Shown: positions 13,888 through 21,651 of the stretch, piece by piece
Numbering within the stretch: the stretch's first letter is position 1
How the letters are laid out: each line of letters opens with the position of its first letter
NCBI GenBank assembly: GCA_035761165.1
Contig: DASTRO010000269.1
Span: 1-25,549, forward strand
Reading direction: 5' to 3'
DNA: 25,549 nt
DNA from: CALCHX01 sp035761165
GTDB taxonomy: Bacteria > Gemmatimonadota > Gemmatimonadetes > Gemmatimonadales > Gemmatimonadaceae
The notes under the pieces: generated by a model
Told to the model about the DNA's origin: nothing
The model's database searches: none
What the model saw: only the letters and a program-made list of their open reading frames with translations
Position numbers and translations under genes: made by a program

Positions 13888-14703
13888 ATGCCCCGCATCC
13901 TCGCCTCCCGCCCGGCCAGCCTGCTCGCGGCCACACTGCTCGTCCTCCCAGCGCTGGCCGCCGCGCAGCCGCCGGCCACGTCGGCGCCCGCCGCCGCGCC
14001 GACCACCGCCGACTCGCTCCCGCCGGCCGCCGAGCTGGTGGCGCGGCACGTGGCTGCGGTCGGCGGCGAGGCCGCCGTCCGGCGGCACCACTCGAGCCGC
14101 ATGACGGGCACGCTGGAGATGCCGGGCATGGGGCTGCGGGGTGAGGTGACGATCGTCGCCGTGGCACCACAGGGCAGCCGGATGCGCGTCGTCATCCACG
14201 GCCTCGGGGAGATCGCCACCGGCTACGACGGCACCACGGCCTGGAGCATGAACCCGATGCAGGGCCCGCGGCTGCTCGTGGGCGCCGAGCTGACGCGCCT
14301 GCGCGAGGAGAGCGACTTCCACGGCGCGATCCTGCGCACGCTCGACGCGGCGACGTCGCGCCGCACGGTGGCGCGCACGGAGCTGGACGGCCAGCCTTGC
14401 TACCGCGTGGCGGTGACGTGGGCCTCGGGGCGGCAGAGCGCCGAGTGCTACGCGGTGGAGAGCGGATTGCTGGTGGGGAGCTGGTCGCACGAGGTCACGG
14501 CCACCACGACGATGGACATCACGACCACGCTCGGCGACTACCGCGAGGTGGGGGGCGTGAAGTTCCCGATGCGCATGCGGCTGCGCGTGGGCCCGCAGGA
14601 GCAGGTGCTGACCGTCACCGACGTCGTGCTGGACGACGCCGACGCCAGCGCCGTGGCGCCGCCGGCGGCGATCCAGGCGCTGGTCGCGGCGCGCGGAGGG
14701 TGA
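13888..14703 (+). CDS. Secreted protein with LolA-like outer-membrane lipoprotein-sorting fold
   Basis: A 271-residue exported protein of unknown function. ATG 13888 is preceded by GGAG at a spacing of 8 bases and gives a clean signal peptide (MPRILASRP, hydrophobic core, A-L-A-A-A-Q). An upstream ATG at 13861 has no ribosome site. After an Ala/Pro/Thr-rich segment, residues about 43-260 have the pattern of LolA/LolB-like proteins: A-A-V-G-G-E-A-A-V, then M-T-G-T-L-E-M-P-G-M-G, G-Y-D-G-T-T-A-W, and a late G-D-Y-R-E-V-G-G-V-K-F-P-M-R-M. Such DUF-type relatives are widespread in Acidobacteriota and Gemmatimonadota, often near M16 or S41 peptidases; their ligand is unknown. It probably forms a unit with the S41 gene, whose stop is 72 bases upstream. 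Confidence 0.75.
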   Translation: MPRILASRPASLLAATLLVLPALAAAQPPATSAPAAAPTTADSLPPAAELVARHVAAVGGEAAVRRHHSSRMTGTLEMPGMGLRGEVTIVAVAPQGSRMRVVIHGLGEIATGYDGTTAWSMNPMQGPRLLVGAELTRLREESDFHGAILRTLDAATSRRTVARTELDGQPCYRVAVTWASGRQSAECYAVESGLLVGSWSHEVTATTTMDITTTLGDYREVGGVKFPMRMRLRVGPQEQVLTVTDVVLDDADASAVAPPAAIQALVAARGG

Positions 14704-14711
14704 CGGCACGC

Positions 14712-14775
14712 GACGAGCGATGAGCGACGAGTGACCCGCGCAACCCTCGGGAGGCCAGTACTGGCCGGCCCGAGG
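14712..14775. terminator. Cruciform-capable element between convergent genes
   Basis: CCTCGGG (14745-14751) pairs with CCCGAGG (14769-14775) around the perfect 14-bp palindrome GGCCAGTACTGGCC (14753-14766). Outside it, three 7-mers GACGAGC, GATGAGC and GACGAGT (14712-14732) are complementary to the RCTCGTC units at 14781-14836. The position between convergent stops (14703 and 14847) suits a bidirectional terminator. Confidence 0.55.
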
Positions 14776-14780
14776 CCCCC

Positions 14781-14836
14781 GCTCGTCACTCGTCACTCGT
14801 CACTCGTCACTCGTCGCTCGTCGCTCGTCGCTCGTC
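14781..14836. repeat. Tandem array of eight 7-bp units
   Basis: Eight consecutive RCTCGTC units in the order G, A, A, A, A, G, G, G at the first base, with no interruption. The array starts 10 bases after the stop codon of the minus-strand cupredoxin lipoprotein. The blockwise variants suggest expansion by unit duplication. Confidence 0.85.
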
Positions 14837-14846
14837 GCTGATTCCC

Positions 14847-15713
14847 TCACTGCACGCTGAACTGCTGCGTCATCCCGTGCATCACGTGCGGCTTGCCGTC
14901 GGCGGCGTCGGGGACGAAGCAGAGCAGCGCGTACTCGCCGGGCTCCAGGCCCACCATCATGTAGTTCGCCACGCCCTGCGCGATGGCGGTGACGCCGCCC
15001 AGCGGGGTGCCCGGCGGCGGGCCGTCGCGCTTCTCCACCCAGGTGACCACGTCCTGCGCCGTCTTGCCCGGGGCGAGCTTCACGAGCACGACCTCATGGC
15101 TCTGCGACGCCTGATTAGTGACCCGGATCGTGTGGTGCCCGGCGGTGAGCGGTCTGGAGAGCGTGAACGTGTAGTCGTCCAGCGTGATGTCCGTGTCGGC
15201 GGTGGGCGCCGCGGCGGCCACCTGCACCACCGCCGGCTTCACCACCAGCCCGTGCGCCATCCCCTTCATGATGTGCGGCATCCCGTCGGGGGCGGGGATG
15301 AAGCAGACGACGGCGTAGTTGCCCGCCGCCAGGTCGAGTGCGGCCTCCGCGGTATCGCCCGGCGCGGGGGTGTTCGGCCCGCCCACGTCGTGGACCCACG
15401 CCGGCGGCGGCCCGGGGTTCCGCATGGCGGCCATCAGCTCGTCCATCGTGTGCCCCGCGTCGAGGCGCAGCAGCTGAACGTGGTGCAGGTCGGGCCCGTC
15501 GTTCACCAGTCGCAGCGTGGTGAAGCCCGCCTCGATCGTATCGGGCAGCTGGAACGCGAAGTCGCGGGCGTGCACCGTCACCACGCGCGCGTCGGCGGAC
15601 GCGGCAGGCGTGGCAGCGGGCGCGTCCGCCGCGTCGTCAGCGGTCTTCTCCGTGGTGCAGGCAGCGGCCAGCGCCAGCAGCGCGGCCGGACCGAGGATGC
15701 GGAGCGTCGTCAT
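14847..15713 (-). CDS. Lipoprotein with two tandem cupredoxin-like domains
   Basis: A 288-residue predicted lipoprotein. ATG 15713 is preceded by GGGAGGG at a spacing of 5 bases. The signal ends L-A-L-A-A-A-C with C19 as likely lipidation site (the -3 residue is Ala, slightly atypical). A linker leads to two similar beta-sandwich halves, about 43-160 and 173-288. Each keeps the full type-1 copper ligand pattern. Domain 1: H77, C137, H147, M152 in C-F-I-P-A-P-D-G-M-P-H-I-M-K-G-M. Domain 2: H206, C265, H276, M281 in C-F-V-P-D-A-A-D-G-K-P-H-V-M-H-G-M. The Cys-His loop is longer than in plastocyanin. It may carry electrons or copper in the periplasm (inference). It lies 328 bases downstream of the ADOP permease gene, separated by a hairpin, so it is probably transcribed alone. 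Confidence 0.85.
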   Translation of the reverse strand: MTTLRILGPAALLALAAACTTEKTADDAADAPAATPAASADARVVTVHARDFAFQLPDTIEAGFTTLRLVNDGPDLHHVQLLRLDAGHTMDELMAAMRNPGPPPAWVHDVGGPNTPAPGDTAEAALDLAAGNYAVVCFIPAPDGMPHIMKGMAHGLVVKPAVVQVAAAAPTADTDITLDDYTFTLSRPLTAGHHTIRVTNQASQSHEVVLVKLAPGKTAQDVVTWVEKRDGPPPGTPLGGVTAIAQGVANYMMVGLEPGEYALLCFVPDAADGKPHVMHGMTQQFSVQ

Positions 15714-15934
15714 CAGAGCCCTCCCGCCGCGTCGGAGCACGCGGCATGACATGATGTGTTGGTCCGCGTCGCCGGGGCCGGCGGGCGCCGGGGTCGGCGA
15801 CGCGTGACCGCATGCTACCGCCGCCCACCCGCCGGCACATGCGTCGTTCTACCCATCCGCCGCGGCCCGGCAGGGCCGATCGCCGGAGAAGCGCGTGGGC
15901 GCCCCCACGATGGGGCCCCCGGCGCCGGGCGCAA

Positions 15935-15972
15935 GAGGGCGGGCCAGGCTCCGTCGAGCCCGGCCCGCCCTC
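15935..15972 (-). terminator. Hairpin downstream of the ADOP permease gene
   Basis: GAGGGCGGGCC (15935-15945) pairs with GGCCCGCCCTC (15962-15972); after one mismatch GGCTC pairs with GAGCC around CGTC. The 16-bp stem is followed on the minus strand by only a short TT. The right arm overlaps the first unit of the tandem array. Confidence 0.55.
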
Positions 15973-16039
15973 GGCGCCCTCGCCGCCCTCGGCGCCCTCG
16001 CCGCCCTCGGCGCCCTCGGCGCCCTCGGCGCTCCCGCCG
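15968..16039. repeat. Tandem array of seven to eight 9-bp units
   Basis: Seven units of CCCTCGSCG (third-last base G, C, G, C, G, G, G) and a degenerate eighth, CTCCCGCCG. The array ends 2 bases before the stop codon of the minus-strand ADOP gene (16042-16044), so on the transcript it begins almost at the stop. The rest of the 15714-16041 gap has no gene. Confidence 0.85.
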
Positions 16040-16041
16040 TC

Positions 16042-18546
16042 TCACTCCGTGCGCAGGGCCACCACCGGATCCACCCGTGTCGCGCGGCGCGCCGGAACCC
16101 ACGTCGCCAGCAGCGCCACCGCGGCGAGGGCAGCGGCGAAGCCGCCGAAGACCACCGGGTCGCGCGCGCTCACGCCGTAGAGCAGGCTGGAGAGCAGCCG
16201 GGTGAGGAAGAAGGCGCCGACCAGCCCGGCCGCCACCCCGGCGAGCGTGAGCAGTGCCCCGTGCCGCATGACGAGGCGCACGACGTCGCCCGGCTGCGCG
16301 CCGAGGGCGACTCGGATGCCGATCTCCCGCGTGCGCTGCGCCACCAGGTACGAGATCACCCCGTAGAGCCCGGCCGCGGCGAGCAGCAGCGCCACCGCAG
16401 CGAAGCCGCCGAGGAGCCAGAGGTGCAAGCGCCGGTCGGCCAGCGACTCGTTCACCACCTCCTCCATCGTCAGCACGCGGTAGACCGGCTGCCCCGGGTC
16501 CACCGACCGTACGGAGCGGCGCAGCGCGTTGGTCACGCCCGCCGGCTCCACGGTCGTCCGCAGCACGACCGTCATCTCGCTGACCCAGCCGGGCTGCAGC
16601 GCGTCGAGCGGGAAATACAGCTCCTTCAGCGGGGCCTGGTCGAGCCCCGCCTGGCGTACCGAGCCCACGACGCCCACGATGGTCAGTGGCTGCTCGCCCA
16701 GCCCGGCCAGCTGCCGGCCGATGGGGTCCTGATCGGGGAAGTGCTTCTTGGCCAGCGCCTCGTTGATGATGACCACCGGCTGCGCCTCACGCAGCTGGAA
16801 GTCGCGCCCGCGCAGCACGGGAATGCCCAACGTCCGGAAGAAGTCGGTGCCGACGAAGCGCAGCTCGGCGATCGGCTCCTTCCCCGGCTCGGGCACCGGC
16901 TGCCCCACGACGCGAAAGCTGCCGTTGGTCCAGGCGCTCTGGATGGGCAGCAGGTTGATCATCGAGGCGGACGTCACGCCGGGGATGGCGCGCGCGCGCT
17001 CCAGGATGGGACGCAGGAGCTGCTGCACGGCCTCCGTCGAATCGTACTTGCCATCGGGGATGGCGATGTGCGCGGTGAGCACGTTGGTGGGATCGAGCCC
17101 CGGCGGCGTGCCGCGCAGGGCGACGAAGCCGCGCATGAGCAGCCCCGCCCCCACCAGCAGCACGAGGGAGAGCGCGATCTCCGCCACCACCAGCCCGCCG
17201 CGCAGCCGCTGCTGCCCACCGCCCGCCGTGCTCTTGCCGCCCGCGTCCACCAGCGAGCCGCGCACGTCGGCGCGCGACGCCTGCAGCGCCGGCACGAGGC
17301 CGAAGAGCAGCCCGCTCACCACGCTCACCGCGGCGAGGAAGGCGAAGACGCGCATGTCGAGCGGCACGCCGCCCCCCACCGGTAGCGCGGTGGCGACCAG
17401 CGGTCCGATGGCACGCAGGGCGAGCCAGGCGAGCGCGGTGCCGGCCACCGCACCGGCCGCCGCGAGCAGCAGGCTCTCCACCAGGAGCTGGCGCACGAGC
17501 CGCCCGCGGCCGGCGCCGAGGGCGAGACGCAGCGCGACCTCGTGACGCCGCGTGGCGGCCCGGGCGAGCAGCAGGTTGGCGACGTTGGCGCAGGCGATGA
17601 GCAGCACCAGCCCCACCGCGCCCAGCAGGATGAGCAGCGCCGGCCGCGTGTCGCCCACCACCGTCTCGCGCAGCGCGTAGGTGAGGACGCCGCGGTTGGC
17701 CTGTGCATCGGGGTACTGCTGCTCCAGCCGGTCGGCGATGCGCGACAGGTCGGCCTGCGCCTGCTCGATCGTGACGCCCGGCTTCAGCCGCCCGACGACG
17801 GCCAGGAAGTGGCTGCCCCGGTTCTCCCGCTCGCGCGCACTGGGCACGTACGGGATCCAGACGTCCATCGGGTTGCCGCCGGCCGGGAAGGTGGCGCGGT
17901 CCGGCATGACGCCCACCACCACGTAGGGCTGGTCGTCGAGGCGGATCGCGCGCCCCAGCACCGCCGGGTCGGCGCCGAAGCGCCGCCGCCACATCCCCTC
18001 GCCGAGCAGCGCGACGCGCGGCGCGCCCGGCTCGTCCTCGCCCGGACCGAAGGTGCGGCCGAGCAGCGGCTGCACGCCAAGCAGGGCCGGCAGGTTGGCG
18101 CTGGCGACGAGCGTCCGGACGCGCTCGGGCTCGCTCCCTCCCTCCAGGATCCGGCTGCTCGTCGTGTACGCGGCCAGCTGGCTGTAGCTCGCGTTCTGGG
18201 CGCGCCAGTCGACGAAGTTCGGCTGTGAGACGGAGCCGGTCCACCCGGCCTGGTCCTTCATGTGCTCGTAGATGCGCACCAGACGCTCCGGCTCCGCGTA
18301 CGGGAGCGGACGCAGGAGCACCGCATTCACGACGCTGAAGATCGCCGCGTTGGCGCCGATGCCCACGGCCAGGCAGAAGACGGCGATGGCCGTGAAGGCG
18401 GGGGTGCGCCGCAGCGCCCGCATGGCCACGCGGGCATCGCGCCCGACCCCGTGCCACCAGCCGTCGCCCCGCCCTGCACCGCGCTGGTGCGGCGCCGCGG
18501 CAGTGGCGGGCCCGCGGGTCGACGCCGACGACCGATCGCTCCTCAT
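16042..18546 (-). CDS. ADOP-type duplicated ABC transporter permease (MacB/FtsX family)
   Basis: An 834-residue inner-membrane protein. ATG 18546 has a purine-rich GGAGGAGAGGA upstream. After about 45 hydrophilic residues comes TM1 (about 52-78, with A-V-G-I-G-A-N-A-A-I-F-S-V-V), typical of this family. The order is MacB periplasmic core (about 80-290), FtsX block with three TMs (about 300-430), then the repeat: TM (about 470-490), second periplasmic core (about 495-690) and second FtsX block (about 700-834, ending V-P-A-R-R-A-T-R-V-D-P-V-V-A-L-R-T-E). Such 'acidobacterial duplicated orphan permeases' lack a linked ATPase, as here, and are numerous in Acidobacteriota and Gemmatimonadota. Their export substrate is unknown. 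No PadR regulator, often found with ADOP genes, is visible nearby. Confidence 0.93.
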   Translation of the reverse strand: MRSDRSSASTRGPATAAAPHQRGAGRGDGWWHGVGRDARVAMRALRRTPAFTAIAVFCLAVGIGANAAIFSVVNAVLLRPLPYAEPERLVRIYEHMKDQAGWTGSVSQPNFVDWRAQNASYSQLAAYTTSSRILEGGSEPERVRTLVASANLPALLGVQPLLGRTFGPGEDEPGAPRVALLGEGMWRRRFGADPAVLGRAIRLDDQPYVVVGVMPDRATFPAGGNPMDVWIPYVPSARERENRGSHFLAVVGRLKPGVTIEQAQADLSRIADRLEQQYPDAQANRGVLTYALRETVVGDTRPALLILLGAVGLVLLIACANVANLLLARAATRRHEVALRLALGAGRGRLVRQLLVESLLLAAAGAVAGTALAWLALRAIGPLVATALPVGGGVPLDMRVFAFLAAVSVVSGLLFGLVPALQASRADVRGSLVDAGGKSTAGGGQQRLRGGLVVAEIALSLVLLVGAGLLMRGFVALRGTPPGLDPTNVLTAHIAIPDGKYDSTEAVQQLLRPILERARAIPGVTSASMINLLPIQSAWTNGSFRVVGQPVPEPGKEPIAELRFVGTDFFRTLGIPVLRGRDFQLREAQPVVIINEALAKKHFPDQDPIGRQLAGLGEQPLTIVGVVGSVRQAGLDQAPLKELYFPLDALQPGWVSEMTVVLRTTVEPAGVTNALRRSVRSVDPGQPVYRVLTMEEVVNESLADRRLHLWLLGGFAAVALLLAAAGLYGVISYLVAQRTREIGIRVALGAQPGDVVRLVMRHGALLTLAGVAAGLVGAFFLTRLLSSLLYGVSARDPVVFGGFAAALAAVALLATWVPARRATRVDPVVALRTE

Positions 18547-18896
18547 GTGTCCTCTCCTCCACCAGGGGCCGATGACCACCACCGCGTCGAACGACGCGGC
18601 GCACGCCGGGCGCGCGCACGTGGGCTGAGACACTCGCACGGGTGCGAGAGTTGGGGCGCGCGTGAGCGGCGACGCGGCCGCATCGACTCTGCTGCTCCCG
18701 GACGCGCCGCGGGAGCTTCTACTCTGCTGCTCGTTCGTGCACCGCGCCAGTGGAACCGGAGCGCGCGCGGATGCAGTTTGGGGGTTCGCGCCGCGGGCGC
18801 GGACGAGCTGCCATGCTGCGCCACCTTGGCCCGCCTCGGGTGGTAGGAACGAGATTCGCGCCCCACCGGAACGAGCTTCACGGAACGGAGAGTCAG
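18547..18896. promoter_or_regulatory. Divergent ADOP/nhaA intergenic region with dyads
   Basis: This gene-free 350-base region must hold the promoters of both genes. It contains a 16-bp palindrome CTCGCACGGGTGCGAG (18633-18648), the direct repeat ACTCTGCTGCTC at 18686-18697 and 18721-18732 (35 bp apart), and between them a hairpin GCTCCCG (18694-18700) / CGGGAGC (18710-18716). The hairpin and repeats lie about 165-210 bases ahead of the nhaA ATG and could be in its leader. I cannot assign a promoter or a riboswitch class. Confidence 0.4.
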
Positions 18897-20336
18897 ATGT
18901 CGCACCCGACGTCCCCCAGCCCCGCCACCGGGCCGCTCATCCCGCGCATGTTCGGTCCGCTGGAGCGCTTCGCGCAGAGCGAGGCCTCGGGCGGGATCGT
19001 GCTGCTGGCCTGCACCGCCGTCGCGCTCCTCTGGGCCAACTCTCCCTGGGCCGCCAGCTACGTACATCTCTGGGAGTGGCCGGTGACCGTCGGCGGGCCG
19101 GGCTTCGGCATCACCGCCTCGCTGCACCACTGGATCAACGACGGGCTGATGGCAGTCTTCTTCCTGGTGGTGGGACTGGAGATCAAGCGCGAGACGCTGG
19201 TGGGCGAGCTGGCGTCGCTGCGGCGCGCCGCCCTGCCGGCGGCGGCGGCGCTCGGCGGCATGCTCGTGCCGGCGCTGCTCTACACGCTGGTGGCCGGGGG
19301 CGGCCCGGCGGCGGACGGCTGGGGGATCCCGATGGCCACCGACATCGCCTTCGCGCTCGGCGTGCTGGCGCTGCTCGGGCCGCGCGTGCCGCTCGCGCTC
19401 AAGGTGTTCCTCACCGCGCTCGCCATCGTCGACGACCTCGGCGCGGTGGTGGTGATCGCCGTGTTCTACAGCGGCGGCCTCGCGTGGAACGCGCTGGCCC
19501 TGGCCGGCGTCGTCCTGGTGCTGCTCGCCGGGCTGAACGCCACCGGCATCCGCCACCCCGCGCCGTACGCGCTGCTCGGCCTCGTCCTCTGGGCGGCGCT
19601 CTTCCACTCCGGCGTGCACGCCACCATCGCCGGCGTGCTGCTCGCGATGACGATCCCGGCGCGCAACAAGATCGACGCCGAGCAGTTCCTGCGACGCGCC
19701 CGCCGCACGCTGGACGACTTCGCCACCGCCGGCAGCGGCGCCACACCGCTGGTGGACGAGACGCAGCAGAACGCCATCCACGAGCTGGAGGTGGCGGCCG
19801 AGCAGGTGCAGGCCCCGCTGCTCAAGCTGGAGCACAAGCTGCACGGCGTGGTGGCGTTCGTCATCATGCCGCTCTTCGCCCTCTCCAACGCCGGCGTCAC
19901 GCTGCCGGACGATCTCGCGGCCGCCCTCACCGCGCCGGTGACGCTCGGCATCCTGCTCGGCCTGGTGCTGGGCAAGCCGATCGGGATCACCCTCTTCGCC
20001 TGGCTGGCGGTGCGCCTCGGCCTGGCCGACCGGATGGCGGGGGTGAGCTGGCGGGACATGCTCGGCGTGGCCTGGCTGGGCGGCATCGGCTTCACGATGT
20101 CGCTCTTCATCACCGGCCTGGCCTTCACCAGCGCGGCGCGGATCGACGACGCGAAGCTCGGCATCCTCACCGCCTCGACGCTGGCCGGCATCGGCGGCTG
20201 GCTCCTGCTGCGCAGCGGCGCCGGGCGGGAGGCGGAGACGGCGGCCGACGCCGGAGCGCCCCCCCCGACCGCCGCGGCCGTGGCAGCCGGCACGGCCGCC
20301 GGCACGCCGGGCACGCACCCCCAGGAAGCGGCGTAG
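18897..20336 (+). CDS. nhaA: Na+/H+ antiporter NhaA
   Basis: A 479-residue inner-membrane antiporter that exchanges Na+ (or Li+) for protons. ATG 18897 follows GGAG at a spacing of 7 bases. Diagnostic segments are W-I-N-D-G-L-M-A-V-F-F-L-V-V-G-L-E-I-K-R-E (79-99), A-T-D-I-A-F (147-152) with D149, and A-L-A-I-V-D-D-L-G-A (174-183) with D179 and D180. These correspond to D133, D163 and D164 of the E. coli protein. About 11-12 TM helices are expected. The protein is longer than E. coli NhaA (388 residues) because of an insert around residues 260-315 and an Ala/Pro/Thr-rich C-terminal tail of about 40 residues. The solute-binding gene begins 7 bases after its stop, so it heads a four-gene transcription unit. 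Confidence 0.95.
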   Translation: MSHPTSPSPATGPLIPRMFGPLERFAQSEASGGIVLLACTAVALLWANSPWAASYVHLWEWPVTVGGPGFGITASLHHWINDGLMAVFFLVVGLEIKRETLVGELASLRRAALPAAAALGGMLVPALLYTLVAGGGPAADGWGIPMATDIAFALGVLALLGPRVPLALKVFLTALAIVDDLGAVVVIAVFYSGGLAWNALALAGVVLVLLAGLNATGIRHPAPYALLGLVLWAALFHSGVHATIAGVLLAMTIPARNKIDAEQFLRRARRTLDDFATAGSGATPLVDETQQNAIHELEVAAEQVQAPLLKLEHKLHGVVAFVIMPLFALSNAGVTLPDDLAAALTAPVTLGILLGLVLGKPIGITLFAWLAVRLGLADRMAGVSWRDMLGVAWLGGIGFTMSLFITGLAFTSAARIDDAKLGILTASTLAGIGGWLLLRSGAGREAETAADAGAPPPTAAAVAAGTAAGTPGTHPQEAA

Positions 20337-20343
20337 GGCGGCG

Positions 20344-21651
20344 ATGCGGGCGCGCGTTCCACGCCTCGCCACCGCGTGCCTCGCGGCCGCCGTGCTGGGC
20401 ATGGCCGTGGCGTGCGCCCGGGAGCGCGACGCGCGCGGGGTCGAGGTGACCGTCTCGGGCAGCGCGCTCGGCGCCGAGGGCGAGATCCTGCGGCGCCAGG
20501 CGGCGCGCTTCAGCGCGCTGCACCCCGACATCCGCGTGCGCGTGCAGCCCACGCCGGACGACGCCACCCAGCGCCACCAGCTCTACGTGCAGTGGCTCAA
20601 TGCGCGCGCCGGTGATCCGGACATCCTGCAGCTCGACGTCGTCTGGACGGCGGAGTTCGCGGCGGCCGGGTGGATCCTGCCGCTGGACCGCTATGCGCCG
20701 GACACGGCGGCGTTCTTCGACGCGACGATCGCCGCCAACCGGTGGGCGGGGCGCCTCTACGCGCTCCCCTGGTTCGTGGACGCGGGGATGCTCTACTGGC
20801 GCACCGACCTGCTGGACCACGCGCCGGCGACGATGGCCGAGCTGCACGCGATGGCGCGCACGGCGAGCGCGCCGGCCGGGCCGCCGCGCGCCGGCATCGT
20901 CTGGCAGGGCGCGCGCTACGAGGGGCTGATCACCGTGTTCCTGGAGTATCTCACGGCCTTCGGCGGCCGCATCATGACGGACGACGCACGCGTCGTGGTC
21001 GATTCACCCGAAGCCGCGCGCGCGCTGACGACGATGCGCGACGAGATCGGGACGATCGCCCCGCCCGAGGTGCTGACGTGGCACGAGGAGGAGACCCGGT
21101 TCGCCTTCCAGAACGGCGACGCGGCGCTGATGCGCAACTGGCCCTACGCCTATGCGCTGATGAACGACAGCACGCAGTCGCGCGTGGCCGGCCGGTACGC
21201 GGTGGCGCCGATCCCGCCCGCCCCCGGCGGCGAGCCGGCGGCCGCGCTCGGCGGTGCGCAGCTGGCCGTGAACGCCCACAGCGACGTGCCCGACGCGGCC
21301 TATGCGGTCATCGCCTACCTCACCGCCCCCGCGCAGATGCTGGAGCGGGCCGAGGTGGCCGGGCAGTTCCCCACCCGCCGCGCCCTCTTCGACGACCAGC
21401 GGCTGGCGCGCGCCCTGGCAATCCCGGTGGACCAGGCGCGGGCGGTGCTCGAGCGCACGGTGCCCCGTCCGGTGACGCCGATCTACTCGCAGCTCTCGGA
21501 GCTGCTGCAGATCCAGCTGCACCGCGCACTCACGCGCCAGGCGACGCCGGACGCGGCGCTGCGCACCGCCGCCGCGCAGATGAACGCGCTGGTGGAGCGC
21601 ACGCGCGTGCGTGAGCTGACGGCGGGCGCCGGCGCGCCGGAGGGGCGGTGA
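20344..21651 (+). CDS. Sugar ABC transporter solute-binding lipoprotein (CUT1)
   Basis: A 435-residue extracellular solute-binding protein of family 1. The signal ends G-M-A-V-A-C with C24 as lipidation site. The mature part has the expected start E-V-T-V-S-G-S-A-L-G, Y-V-Q-W-L-N-A-R-A-G-D-P-D-I-L-Q-L-D-V-V-W (a type seen in trehalose/maltose binders such as LpqY and ThuE), A-L-P-W-F-V-D-A-G-M-L-Y-W-R and a C-terminal Y-S-Q-L-S-E-L-L-Q. It would present a di- or oligosaccharide to the permeases encoded next. The ribosome site AGGGCGG overlaps the end of nhaA. The next gene overlaps it by GTGA. Specificity for trehalose is inferred from resemblance only. Confidence 0.92.
   Translation: MRARVPRLATACLAAAVLGMAVACARERDARGVEVTVSGSALGAEGEILRRQAARFSALHPDIRVRVQPTPDDATQRHQLYVQWLNARAGDPDILQLDVVWTAEFAAAGWILPLDRYAPDTAAFFDATIAANRWAGRLYALPWFVDAGMLYWRTDLLDHAPATMAELHAMARTASAPAGPPRAGIVWQGARYEGLITVFLEYLTAFGGRIMTDDARVVVDSPEAARALTTMRDEIGTIAPPEVLTWHEEETRFAFQNGDAALMRNWPYAYALMNDSTQSRVAGRYAVAPIPPAPGGEPAAALGGAQLAVNAHSDVPDAAYAVIAYLTAPAQMLERAEVAGQFPTRRALFDDQRLARALAIPVDQARAVLERTVPRPVTPIYSQLSELLQIQLHRALTRQATPDAALRTAAAQMNALVERTRVRELTAGAGAPEGR

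Noticed and set aside
14781..14836. CRISPR-like array
   Set aside because: The units are 7 bp and contiguous with no spacers; it is a simple tandem repeat. The same applies to the 8- and 9-bp arrays.
18547..18896. Sodium or other riboswitch upstream of nhaA
   Set aside because: I see a hairpin and repeats but no recognisable conserved core of a known class; a covariance search would be needed.
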